From contig JAFTWE010000043.1 of NCBI GenBank assembly GCA_017465465.1, positions 1 to 64,000 on the forward strand: a stretch of DNA of 64,000 nt. The letters run 5' to 3'. Under the pieces are notes generated by a model that had not been told where the DNA came from, made no database searches, and saw only the letters and a list, made by a program, of their open reading frames with translations. This DNA comes from Clostridia bacterium. Lineage in GTDB: Bacteria; Bacillota; Clostridia; Oscillospirales; Acutalibacteraceae. How positions within the stretch are numbered: position 1 is the first letter of the stretch; every line of letters starts with the position of its first letter. A program made the translations under genes and the position numbers. Shown here piece after piece: positions 1-7,562 of this stretch.

Positions 1-1
1 T

Positions 2-106
2 GATGAATTAAAGAAATACATTCATTACTACAACAATGAACGTATTTCCTTAAAACTAAAAGGAATGAGCCCGGTACAATACCGAACTCATTCTCTATCA
101 ATTTAA
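2..106 (+). CDS. IS3-family transposase (OrfB, integrase-core), C-terminal fragment
   Basis: The first 34 codons of the window read in frame as the end of an IS3/IS150-type OrfB: YIHYYNNERI, then KGMSPVQYR, then a stop at 104-106. This Y(I)xYYNxxRxxxxLxxxSPxxYR pattern is the classic C-terminus of the DDE integrase-core transposases of this family, which catalyse cut/copy transposition of the element. The 5' part lies outside the window, so it cannot be told whether the element is intact. The coding end is followed 11 bp later by a typical terminal inverted repeat. Confidence 0.88.
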   Translation, partial: DELKKYIHYYNNERISLKLKGMSPVQYRTHSLSI

Positions 107-116
107 TATTTTATTT

Positions 117-141
117 TGTCTAAACTTTGGGGGTCACTTCA
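117..141 (+). mobile_element. Right terminal inverted repeat of the IS3-family element
   Basis: TGTCTAAACTTTGGGGGTCA followed by CTTCA closes the element; its complement starts TGAAGTGACCCCC, matching the 5'-TG...CA-3' ends and the GTGACCCCCAAA core commonly seen in IS150-group elements. The outer end (about 141) lies only about 20 bp beyond the stop codon of the neighbouring alcohol dehydrogenase, so the insertion sits in that gene's 3' flank. The matching left end and the target duplication are outside the window. Confidence 0.7.
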
Positions 142-161
142 TTTCGGGTGCGGCTTTAGTT

Positions 162-1313
162 TTACCATAAATCAATATAAATTTTCATAACATCTTCTTT
201 GGTAGGAGTTCTCGGGTTTGTGGCCGTGCATGAATCAGCAAGAGCCGCTTCTGCCATTTCAGGTATGGCGGCAAAATATTCCTCCTGAGAGCATACATTC
301 ATTGATGACACATTAAGAGGCATATCCATTTCTTTAACCATAAACTCAACCCAGCTCACCAAAGCGCGGATTGTGGTGATTGTATTAAAATTCTGAAGCC
401 CCAACAGCCTTGCAAGAGTAACATACTTGCGGACATGATTGGGGTATTCTTTTTTACTGCGGGAGTGCTTGTTAATATCGCTGTTATACTGAATTATCAG
501 CGGCAAAAGCATGGCATTAGCCCTGCCGTGAGGAATATGAAACTTTGCTCCGAGCTGATGAGCCATACCGTGATTAAGACCGAGATTAGCGTGATTAAAA
601 GCAATACCGGCAAGGCAGGATGCACACATCATTTTGCTCCTTGCGTGAGTATCGTTATTATCAAGGTATGAGCGAAGCAAAAAAGAGCCGATAATTTCAA
701 CACTTTTCTCTGCCAGGGCAGCTGAAAATTCATCATTATTTTTGCTGACATAAGCCTCTATAGCGTGCGTCAACACATCCATACCCGTATCTGCCGTAAT
801 TGCAGGCGGAACGGTTTTAACAAGCTCAACATCAAGAATTGCTTCATCAGGTAAAATAGAATCAGCAACCAGCGGGAATTTCTGACCGCTTTCAGTGTCA
901 GAAATAACAGAAAATGCAGTAACCTCCGAGCCTGTTCCGCTCGTTGTAGGAATAGCCACAAGCCTTAAGTGAACACCCTTGTATTCGTCCATCTGGCTTA
1001 CAACCTCTCTCATTGCCTTTGCCTGGTCTATAGCTGAGCCGCCGCCAACAGCAATAATTGTGTCAGCCTTGCTTTTAACAAGAAAAGATACACCAAGAGT
1101 GATTTTTTCAATCGTCGGGTCAGGAATAACATCGCTGAACACTTCATAATCAATGCTTGCTCTGTCAAGGCGTGAGGTTATCTGATTGCCTAAGCCGCTT
1201 TTAACCACAAAGGGGTCCGCAACAATCAGTATCTTGCTTGAATCAAGCTGTTCAAGTCGGTCAAGAGAGCTTTCACCGAAATATATTTTTGTTTTGATGT
1301 CAAAGCTTTTCAT
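162..1313 (-). CDS. Iron-containing alcohol dehydrogenase
   Basis: 383-residue NAD(P)-dependent alcohol/aldehyde oxidoreductase of the Fe-ADH family. Visible motifs: the dinucleotide-binding GGGSAIDQAKA, the metal ligands D-x3-H in TGMDVLTHAIEAY, and the two further His ligands in GMAHQLG and IPHGRANA. Length is normal for the family. The start follows AAGGTG with good spacing. It lies 9 bp after the ybaK-like gene and is probably co-transcribed with it. The family covers butanol, 1,3-propanediol and lactaldehyde dehydrogenases; the specific substrate cannot be read from the sequence. In a fermenter the likely role is NADH disposal by aldehyde reduction. An IS end lies just past the stop. Confidence 0.9.
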   Translation of the reverse strand: MKSFDIKTKIYFGESSLDRLEQLDSSKILIVADPFVVKSGLGNQITSRLDRASIDYEVFSDVIPDPTIEKITLGVSFLVKSKADTIIAVGGGSAIDQAKAMREVVSQMDEYKGVHLRLVAIPTTSGTGSEVTAFSVISDTESGQKFPLVADSILPDEAILDVELVKTVPPAITADTGMDVLTHAIEAYVSKNNDEFSAALAEKSVEIIGSFLLRSYLDNNDTHARSKMMCASCLAGIAFNHANLGLNHGMAHQLGAKFHIPHGRANAMLLPLIIQYNSDINKHSRSKKEYPNHVRKYVTLARLLGLQNFNTITTIRALVSWVEFMVKEMDMPLNVSSMNVCSQEEYFAAIPEMAEAALADSCTATNPRTPTKEDVMKIYIDLW

Positions 1314-1322
1314 AAAAACACC

Positions 1323-1790
1323 TTATCTCATTTTGCAAACATCAATCCACTTGATGTAGCCCGAATACTTTTCAAGCTCTTCTATTGTAAGCTTAATGGC
1401 GCTGTTACTGCTTCCGCAAGCAGGATATACAAAATCAAATCTTTTAAGAGATTCATCAAGATAAACTTTGCAGCCGTCATTTACAGCAAAGGGACAAATT
1501 CCGCCGACAGCGTGACCTGTCATACTGAGAGCTTCGTCAGCAGTAAGCATTTTGGCTTTGGTTGAAAACTCTGCTTTATATTTAGCGTTGTCAATTTTAA
1601 CATCTCCTGCGGCGATAACCATAACACAGCCACCGTCAACATTCAATGTGATAGACTTAGCAATCCTTTCAGGAGCGCAACCAAGAGCCTTGGCCGCTAA
1701 TTCAACAGTTGCACTTGAAACATCAAACTCCAACACTCTGTCTTCCATACCGAACTGCTTAAAATATTCTTTAACCTTTTCAATAGCCAT
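1323..1790 (-). CDS. YbaK/EbsC-family aminoacyl-tRNA deacylase
   Basis: 155-residue single YbaK/EbsC domain protein. These trans-editing enzymes hydrolyse mischarged aminoacyl-tRNA (Cys-tRNAPro or Ala-tRNAPro in characterised members). Seen here: the lysine of IAKSITL, the GHAVGGICPFA loop and the terminal YPACGSSNSAIKL segment, all typical. I chose the ATG at 1790 (MAIEKVKEY) rather than an upstream ATG because AGGAG sits 7 bases before it. First gene of a two-gene unit with the alcohol dehydrogenase, behind a good sigma-A promoter at 1818-1846. The exact amino-acid specificity is not determinable. Confidence 0.87.
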   Translation of the reverse strand: MAIEKVKEYFKQFGMEDRVLEFDVSSATVELAAKALGCAPERIAKSITLNVDGGCVMVIAAGDVKIDNAKYKAEFSTKAKMLTADEALSMTGHAVGGICPFAVNDGCKVYLDESLKRFDFVYPACGSSNSAIKLTIEELEKYSGYIKWIDVCKMR

Positions 1791-1817
1791 AACAAATCTC
1801 CTAAATAAATTCAACTA

Positions 1818-1846
1818 ATTATATCACACAGAAATCTAATCTTCAA
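1818..1846 (-). promoter_or_regulatory. Sigma-A promoter of the ybaK-like/alcohol dehydrogenase pair
   Basis: On the minus strand TTGAAG (1846-1841), a 17-base spacer and TATAAT (1823-1818), 28 bases ahead of the chosen ATG. Confidence 0.65.
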
Positions 1847-1849
1847 CAT

Positions 1850-1884
1850 AAAAATGCGGATTGCATAATAAAATGCAATCCGCC
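1850..1884 (-). terminator. Terminator of the purine uptake operon
   Basis: Perfect 11-bp stem (GCGGATTGCAT, 1856-1866, with its complement 1873-1883), a 6-base loop, and ATTTTTA after it on the minus strand, directly behind the nupQ-like stop codon. Confidence 0.85.
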
Positions 1885-1888
1885 AGAA

Positions 1889-2878
1889 TTATCTTTCTTC
1901 TCTGAAATAAGAAAGTCCAAGGCCTGCAGGAGGCTGATGTTCTCTCTTCTTTCTCATACTTGTAATAACAAGAACGATGATTGTAACAACATACGGGAGC
2001 ATTTTGAAAAGCTCCTGAGTTTCTGTGCCCAATCCCTGAATATAGTTATTGGCATTACACAACGCACCGAAAAGGAATGAACCTACAATAGCAAATGAAG
2101 GCTTCCACAATGCGAAGATAACAAGTGCAATAGCCATCCAACCACGGTCACCAAAAGCGTTGTTTGACCATACACCGCTTGCGTAAGACATTACATACTG
2201 AAGACCGCCGAGTCCCGCAATTGCGCTACCGATACAAGTAGCAACATATCTGTATTTTACAACATTTATACCTGCGGCATCGGCTGTTGCCGGACTTTCA
2301 CCAACTGACCTGAGATTGAGACCGACTCTTGATTTATTAAGAATCAAAGAAGTAATCACAGCAATGATAATTGCAAGGTATGTAAGGAAATCGTGTGAAA
2401 GGAACAATTCACCAAACCAGCCCAAATCATCAGCAAGAGGAAGCTTTGAGGCAAAGAATGAGCTTGTTTTAGTCAATGCGATTGAAGGAAGCTCACTGCC
2501 TGTGATGTTGATAAGAGATGCACCAAGGAAGTTACCAAGACCTATACCAAGAGTAGTAAGAGCAAGACCGGTAACATTCTGATTAGCATGAAGAGTAACG
2601 GTTAAGAAGCTGTAAATAAGCCCCATAATTGTAGAACCGATTATGGCACAAATCAAAGGAATTATAACTGCAAGAAATCCGTTCATCACTGTAATGTCGT
2701 TTCCGCAGGCATTCTCATAAACAAATGAACCAACAACGCCGCTGATTGCACCAACATACATAATACCGGGAATACCGAGGTTAAGATGACCTGATTTTTC
2801 TGTGATAATTTCGCCTGTTGAGCCAAAAAGAAGCGGTACGCCAAGGAGAATCGCACGGCAAATAAATTGAATAATCAT
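1889..2878 (-). CDS. ABC transporter permease for nucleosides (NupQ/YufQ type)
   Basis: 329-residue polytopic membrane protein of the BPD_transp_2 permease family, one of the two unequal permeases of BMP-type nucleoside importers. Begins with FGSTGEIITEKSGHLNLGIPG, the conserved N-terminal cytoplasmic/TM1 signature of this subfamily, and carries the coupling segment around VGESPATADAAGINV. Its start overlaps the upstream permease stop by 4 bases (ATGA), implying translational coupling. Last gene of the operon; a strong terminator follows. Confidence 0.9.
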   Translation of the reverse strand: MIIQFICRAILLGVPLLFGSTGEIITEKSGHLNLGIPGIMYVGAISGVVGSFVYENACGNDITVMNGFLAVIIPLICAIIGSTIMGLIYSFLTVTLHANQNVTGLALTTLGIGLGNFLGASLINITGSELPSIALTKTSSFFASKLPLADDLGWFGELFLSHDFLTYLAIIIAVITSLILNKSRVGLNLRSVGESPATADAAGINVVKYRYVATCIGSAIAGLGGLQYVMSYASGVWSNNAFGDRGWMAIALVIFALWKPSFAIVGSFLFGALCNANNYIQGLGTETQELFKMLPYVVTIIVLVITSMRKKREHQPPAGLGLSYFREER

Positions 2879-3990
2879 GCGTTAACCTCCTTCTTTTTAC
2901 TGCGGAATTTAATTGAATAGTGAATAAAGAATTCACAACCAACGAGCATAAGTATAACGATGCCGACCATAATCTCTGAGAATGATGAATTAAGAAGTGA
3001 AGCGTCTGCAACCTTTGATACACCGATTCTCAAGAAAACAACAATAGCAGTCATAACAATCATAACAAAGGGATTGAACTGACCGAGCCAGGACATAAGA
3101 ATGGCAGTAAAGCCCTGACCGCCTACAAGGTTTGTATTGATGCTGTGGTCTTTACCTGCTACGAGGAGCATACCGGTAACGCCGCACAATGCACCTGAAA
3201 TAGCCATGGTACGAATGATAACCTTTTTAACATTGATACCAATGTATTTAGCTGTGTTCTGACTTTCACCAACAACAGAAATTTCATAACCTTGCTTACT
3301 GTATTTAAGGTAAACAAACATAAGTATTGTTATAACAGCAACAATTACTATATTAACGAAATAATCGTTTTTGCCAACTGCAGGGAAATTACCTGCTGAC
3401 ACAGGGTTGATAACATTTGAGCCGCCACCCTCAATATAAACATAATAAGCAATTATCTGAGTGGCAATATAGTTCATCATAAGAGTGAAAAGAGTTTCAT
3501 TTGTATTAAACAAAGCTCTGAAAACAGCAGGAATTATACCCCAGATTGCGCCTGCAAGAATACTGGTAACTGCAATAACAGCAATTAAAACGCCGTAAGG
3601 AAGCTTTTCACCAAATTCAATCATACAGAAGATTGATGCAAGGCCGCCCATAAGAGCCTGACCCTCAGCACCGCAGTTCCAGAATTTCATTTTGAAAGCA
3701 GGAGTCAAAGCCAAAGCAAGGCAAAGAAGAATTGCAATTTCCTGAAGGTACTTCCAGAACATTGTGGTGTAGCCTTCAAACAGCTTTCCGAAAACACCTG
3801 AATACATAATCTCGTATGTTTCAAAAAAGCCTTTTTGAGTAACAAGCATAGAAAGGACACCAACAATTATAAGTCCGATAAGAACAGTTGCACCGCGAAT
3901 GAGCCAGGCCTGCCAGGAAAGCATATCGTCACGCTTAACAACATGAATAAGCGGCTCACGCTGTTTTTTGGTAGCAGAAATATCAGCCAT
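2875..3990 (-). CDS. ABC transporter permease for nucleosides (NupP/YufP type)
   Basis: 371-residue membrane protein with about eight hydrophobic segments and the partner-permease signature FKMKFWNCGAEGQALMG, plus the coupling helix motif VGESQNTAKYIGINV. Together with the NupQ-like permease it forms the membrane channel of a BMP-dependent importer. It overlaps the ATPase gene by 8 bases upstream and the second permease by 4 bases downstream. AAAGGAG precedes the ATG. Known homologues carry purine nucleosides such as guanosine; that substrate is inferred from family and from the xpt gene leading the operon. Confidence 0.9.
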   Translation of the reverse strand: MADISATKKQREPLIHVVKRDDMLSWQAWLIRGATVLIGLIIVGVLSMLVTQKGFFETYEIMYSGVFGKLFEGYTTMFWKYLQEIAILLCLALALTPAFKMKFWNCGAEGQALMGGLASIFCMIEFGEKLPYGVLIAVIAVTSILAGAIWGIIPAVFRALFNTNETLFTLMMNYIATQIIAYYVYIEGGGSNVINPVSAGNFPAVGKNDYFVNIVIVAVITILMFVYLKYSKQGYEISVVGESQNTAKYIGINVKKVIIRTMAISGALCGVTGMLLVAGKDHSINTNLVGGQGFTAILMSWLGQFNPFVMIVMTAIVVFLRIGVSKVADASLLNSSFSEIMVGIVILMLVGCEFFIHYSIKFRSKKKEVNA

Positions 3991-5530
3991 TGTCTTTCTC
4001 CTTTCCGTTATACTTGGATTTGGTCATTAAAAGACCGATTTCTTCTTTAGTAGTGTTACGGCCGTCAACAATGCCGTTGATATGACCGCCGCCGATAACC
4101 ATAATTCTGTCGCAAAGCTCAACAAGAACATCAAGGTCCTCACCGACAAAGATAATGGAAACACCCTTTTTCTTTTGCTCATTAAGGAGCTTATAAATCA
4201 TATAAGAGGAGTTTATATCAAGACCTCTTACGGGATAAGCAACCATAAGAACGGTTGGAGAAGACGCAATTTCACGGCCAACGAGTACCTTCTGAACATT
4301 ACCGCCTGAAAGACGGCGAACAGGAGTACCTGCACCGGGGGTAACAACCTCAAGGTCGTGAATAATCTTCATTGCAAGGTCCTTGGGCTTCTTGCGCTTT
4401 AAGAAGAATGAGTGCCCCTTGGAATAGCTTCTGAGCATCATATTATCAACTATATCCATATTGCCTACAAGACCCATGCCGAGTCTGTCTTCCGGAACGA
4501 AGGAAAGGCGGACACCCATATTTCTTATTTGCATCGGGGTTTTATCGCGAAGATTTTCAACCTTGCCGGTTTTGGGGGTATTATAAAGAATTTCACCTGA
4601 AGACAAATGCTGAAGACCCGCAATAGATTCAAGAAGCTCACGCTGACCTGAGCCTGCAATACCGGCTATGCCGAGAATTTCACCGCTTTTGGCTGTGAAA
4701 GAAACATCATCAAGCACCTTAGCGCCGACTCTGTCATAGCAGGTAACATTTTTAACAACAAGTCTGTCCTGACAGTCGCCTGTTTCAAGGCGTTCAATAT
4801 TAAGGTCAACCTTTTTACCAACCATCATTTCAGTCAAATCACTCTCGTTTGTTTCAGAGGTATTGACTGTGCCGACATACTCGCCCTTTCTCAAAACAGC
4901 AACTCTGTCAGAAAGTGAAAGCACCTCGTGAAGCTTGTGGGTGATGATGATTATACACTTGCCGTCATCACGCATTCTGCGAAGAATTTCAAAAAGCTTA
5001 TCAGTTTCCTGCGGAGTTAAAACGGCTGTAGGCTCGTCAAGAATAAGAATATCTGCGCCTCTGTAAAGCACCTTGATAATTTCAACAGTCTGCTTTTCTG
5101 AAACAGACATTGTATAAATCTTCTTTTCAGGGTCAAGGTTAAAACCATACTGACTGCTGATTTTTTTGATTTCATCAACAGATTTTTTAAGGTTATATTT
5201 ACCGTCCTCAATTCCGAGAACAATATTTTCGGCAGCACTGAAAACATCAACCAATTTAAAATGCTGGTGAATCATACCGATTTTGTATGAGAAAGCATCC
5301 TTTGGTGAAGCAATAACAGCCTCTTTACCGTCAATAAAAATCTGACCCTCATCAGGAAAATAAATACCTGAAATCATATTCATAAGGGTGGTTTTACCAC
5401 TGCCGTTTTCACCTAAAACAGATAAAATCTCGCCGCGGTAAGCGGTAAGATTAACATTCTTATTGGCGATAACTTTAGCACCAAACCTTTTTGTTATATT
5501 TTTTAATTCAATAGCAGGTTGTTTAGCCAC
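3983..5530 (-). CDS. Nucleoside ABC transporter ATP-binding protein (NupO/YufO type)
   Basis: 515-residue tandem ABC ATPase energising the BMP importer. First half: Walker A GENGSGKTT, degenerate signature MSVSEKQTVEI and Walker B ILILDEPTAVL. Second half: degenerate Walker A GIAGSGQREL and signature LSGGNVQKV. Its second Walker B region reads VLMVAYPVRGLD, where homologues usually have Q-P-T-R-G-L-D; the Tyr/Val changes are unusual but the family already has a degenerate second site. The start follows GGAGG. Sits between the lipoprotein gene and the permeases, with a stable hairpin upstream. Confidence 0.92.
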   Translation of the reverse strand: MAKQPAIELKNITKRFGAKVIANKNVNLTAYRGEILSVLGENGSGKTTLMNMISGIYFPDEGQIFIDGKEAVIASPKDAFSYKIGMIHQHFKLVDVFSAAENIVLGIEDGKYNLKKSVDEIKKISSQYGFNLDPEKKIYTMSVSEKQTVEIIKVLYRGADILILDEPTAVLTPQETDKLFEILRRMRDDGKCIIIITHKLHEVLSLSDRVAVLRKGEYVGTVNTSETNESDLTEMMVGKKVDLNIERLETGDCQDRLVVKNVTCYDRVGAKVLDDVSFTAKSGEILGIAGIAGSGQRELLESIAGLQHLSSGEILYNTPKTGKVENLRDKTPMQIRNMGVRLSFVPEDRLGMGLVGNMDIVDNMMLRSYSKGHSFFLKRKKPKDLAMKIIHDLEVVTPGAGTPVRRLSGGNVQKVLVGREIASSPTVLMVAYPVRGLDINSSYMIYKLLNEQKKKGVSIIFVGEDLDVLVELCDRIMVIGGGHINGIVDGRNTTKEEIGLLMTKSKYNGKEKDNG

Positions 5531-5600
5531 ATTAAACCTCCGTTCATTTAATTCTCAAGAAATTGTTGTCATACTTACAGCAATTTCTTCAAAATTCAAT

Positions 5601-5624
5601 CTAAGGCGGGTTTCCCCGCCTTAG
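5601..5624 (-). terminator. Intercistronic hairpin between lipoprotein and ATPase genes
   Basis: CTAAGGCGGG-TTTC-CCCGCCTTAG, a perfect 10-bp stem. On the minus strand it is followed by ATTGAATTTT, only a weak U-tract, so it is likely a leaky terminator or an RNA-stabilising stem that gives the abundant binding protein more mRNA than the membrane parts, a common arrangement in ABC importers. Confidence 0.75.
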
Positions 5625-5647
5625 AAGTGAAAATAATCAGCCGTTAA

Positions 5648-6853
5648 TTAATACTTTTCGTCAAGAAGAGTAATTCCGTCAATTCTTACATCAAAGTAAG
5701 GAGCTGAACGATGCTTTGATTCATAGAATACGCCGTTATCGATAACTTCTGTATCTGCCTCAAAGTTTGCATCTGTATCAACATCAGCCTTGTAGCTTGC
5801 GAGCTTTTCGCCCTTTACTGTCCAGTTAGCTGTATCAAATACATTGATTGAGCCGTCAAGGAGCTTGCCCTTAACTTCTTCAAGCTTTGCAGCTGTGCCT
5901 TCAGCAGCAGCCTTTGTGTTGATGTCAGTAAGAACAACTGAGCCTGTTTCGATTGTACCTGTCCAGTCTGTGTCAATAGCCTTGCCGTCGATTACACACT
6001 GAATCATATACTTGAAATAAGGAGTCCAGTCGATTCTTGAAGAAACGATGAATGTGTTGGGGCAAGCAGAAATTGTTGAGCCGTTATATGAAACATTAGG
6101 AACACCTACTGTTTCACAAGCTGTGGGAGCACCCATTGAGTCAGCATGCTGGCTGATAAGAACGCAACCGCCTGCGATAAGTGACTGAGCAGCTTCTTTT
6201 TCGAGCTGTTCGTCATACCAAGAACCTGTGAATTTAACATCCATTGTTACTGAGGGGCAAACTGACTTTGCGCCAAGGTAGAATGATGTATAGCCTGAAA
6301 TAACTTCAGCAAATGTGAAAGCGCCTACATAGCCCATCTTTGCTTTGTCAGCAGTGATTTTGCCGTCAGCAATCATTTCATTGAGCTTGAGACCTGCAGC
6401 AACACCTGCAAGGTAACGGCCTTCATAGATTGAAGCAAATGCATTGTGGAAGTTAGAAAGACCTGCTGTGTGAGCCTGAGTACCTGTTGCGTGGCAGAAC
6501 TGAACATCAGGATATTTCTGAGCTGCTTCAATAAGGAATGATTCGTGACCAAAGCTGTCTGCAAAAATGATGTCACAGCCGTCAACCTCGATAAGCTCAA
6601 CTGCTGCATCATAGCAGTCTCTTGACTCAGGAATCTGAGTTTTCTGAGCATACTCAACATTCATTGCTTCACAAGCTGCTTTAGCAGCATCCATGAAGTT
6701 TTTGTCATAAGTTGACTGGTCATCGTGAAGGAAAATAAAGCCTACCTTCAAATCAACCTTTTTTTCTTCTTCGCCGCTGTTATTACCGCCGCAAGCAGCA
6801 AATGTGCAAACAACGAAAACTACAGCTAAAAGAATTGCTAAAAATTTTTTCAT
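5648..6853 (-). CDS. BMP-family nucleoside-binding lipoprotein
   Basis: 401-residue solute-binding lipoprotein of the BMP/Med/PnrA family. It has a Lys-start hydrophobic signal and lipobox TFAACGG, then a BMP fold with the typical phrases VGFIFLHDDQSTYDKNF, FAEVISGY and QHADSMGAP. It captures the purine nucleoside outside the membrane and delivers it to the permeases encoded downstream. I chose the ATG at 6853 (MKKFLAILL) because GGAGGA precedes it by 7 bases. It lies 45 bp after xpt and is co-transcribed with it. Confidence 0.92.
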   Translation of the reverse strand: MKKFLAILLAVVFVVCTFAACGGNNSGEEEKKVDLKVGFIFLHDDQSTYDKNFMDAAKAACEAMNVEYAQKTQIPESRDCYDAAVELIEVDGCDIIFADSFGHESFLIEAAQKYPDVQFCHATGTQAHTAGLSNFHNAFASIYEGRYLAGVAAGLKLNEMIADGKITADKAKMGYVGAFTFAEVISGYTSFYLGAKSVCPSVTMDVKFTGSWYDEQLEKEAAQSLIAGGCVLISQHADSMGAPTACETVGVPNVSYNGSTISACPNTFIVSSRIDWTPYFKYMIQCVIDGKAIDTDWTGTIETGSVVLTDINTKAAAEGTAAKLEEVKGKLLDGSINVFDTANWTVKGEKLASYKADVDTDANFEADTEVIDNGVFYESKHRSAPYFDVRIDGITLLDEKY

Positions 6854-6898
6854 TGGTAATTCCTCCAATTTTTATATTGCAATTTATTATTGCCGCAA

Positions 6899-7474
6899 TC
6901 AGTTACGGAAGATGATGTTACCGTTGTCATCCATAGACTCAACAATAGCCAGGGATTCAACTCTCACTCCGCTTTCTCTTAAAAGCTTTCCGCCGTCCTG
7001 GAAGCCTTTTTCAATAACAATTCCTGTTCCGACAAGCTCAGCACCCGCAGACTCAACAATATTGATAAGCCCTAACAATGCCTGACCCTTGGCAAGGAAA
7101 TCGTCAATAACCAAAACCTTGTCGTCTTTATTAAGGAACTCCTTAGACACAATTATATCATAGGTTGTTCCGTGAGTATAAGACTCAACCTTTGCAGTGT
7201 AAACATCAGACGCGATGTTCTTAGTTTTATTCTTTTTGGCAAAAAGCATCGGAACGCCAAAGCTCTGGGCCACAAAGCAGGCTATGCCAATTCCTGATGC
7301 CTCAATAGTGAGCACCTTTGTTACCCCGCAATCACCGTAACGGTTGCGAAACTCCTCACCTATCTGACGAAGAAGCTCAATATCCATCTGATGATTAAGG
7401 AAACTGTCAACCTTAAGCACATTTCCCGGGAAAACTTTGCCGTCTTTTAAAATTCTGTCTTTTAAAACTTTCAC
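6899..7474 (-). CDS. xpt: Xanthine phosphoribosyltransferase
   Basis: 191-residue purine salvage enzyme converting xanthine plus PRPP to XMP. The N-terminus KVLKDRILKDG and VLKVDSFLNHQMD is a close match to known Xpt; the PRPP loop is VLVIDDFLAKGQA. No ATG lies near the expected start; a GTG at 7474, preceded by AGGTGA, gives the standard family length, so I use it. First gene of the operon with the nucleoside importer, coupling uptake to salvage. The leader is only about 30 bases, too short for the guanine riboswitch that often controls xpt; an imperfect palindrome in the promoter spacer may take that role. Confidence 0.93.
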   Translation of the reverse strand: MKVLKDRILKDGKVFPGNVLKVDSFLNHQMDIELLRQIGEEFRNRYGDCGVTKVLTIEASGIGIACFVAQSFGVPMLFAKKNKTKNIASDVYTAKVESYTHGTTYDIIVSKEFLNKDDKVLVIDDFLAKGQALLGLINIVESAGAELVGTGIVIEKGFQDGGKLLRESGVRVESLAIVESMDDNGNIIFRN

Positions 7475-7507
7475 TGCATTCACCTGAAATCGGTATAATT
7501 TGACTTG

Positions 7508-7536
7508 ATTATACAATATGTTGTATTTTTTTTCAA
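7508..7536 (-). promoter_or_regulatory. Promoter of the xpt-nucleoside importer operon, with palindrome
   Basis: Minus strand TTGAAA (7536-7531), 17-base spacer, TATAAT (7513-7508). Within the spacer and -10 is ATACAA-N4-TTGTAT (7526-7511), a dyad of the size bound by dimeric repressors. No regulator gene is adjacent, so the operator reading is inference. Confidence 0.6.
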
Positions 7537-7562
7537 TAATAAAACCGAAAAAACTGAAGTTT

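Noticed and set aside
435-671. Plus-strand open frame inside the first alcohol dehydrogenase
   Set aside because: Antisense shadow of a clearly conserved gene; no ribosome binding site and no recognisable motif.
5601-5624. Strong hairpin as a full operon terminator
   Set aside because: Poor U-tract and genes on both sides belong to one transporter; better read as partial terminator or stabilising stem.
7475-7510. Guanine riboswitch ahead of xpt
   Set aside because: Leader is about 30 bases with no aptamer core; promoter hexamers lie directly upstream.
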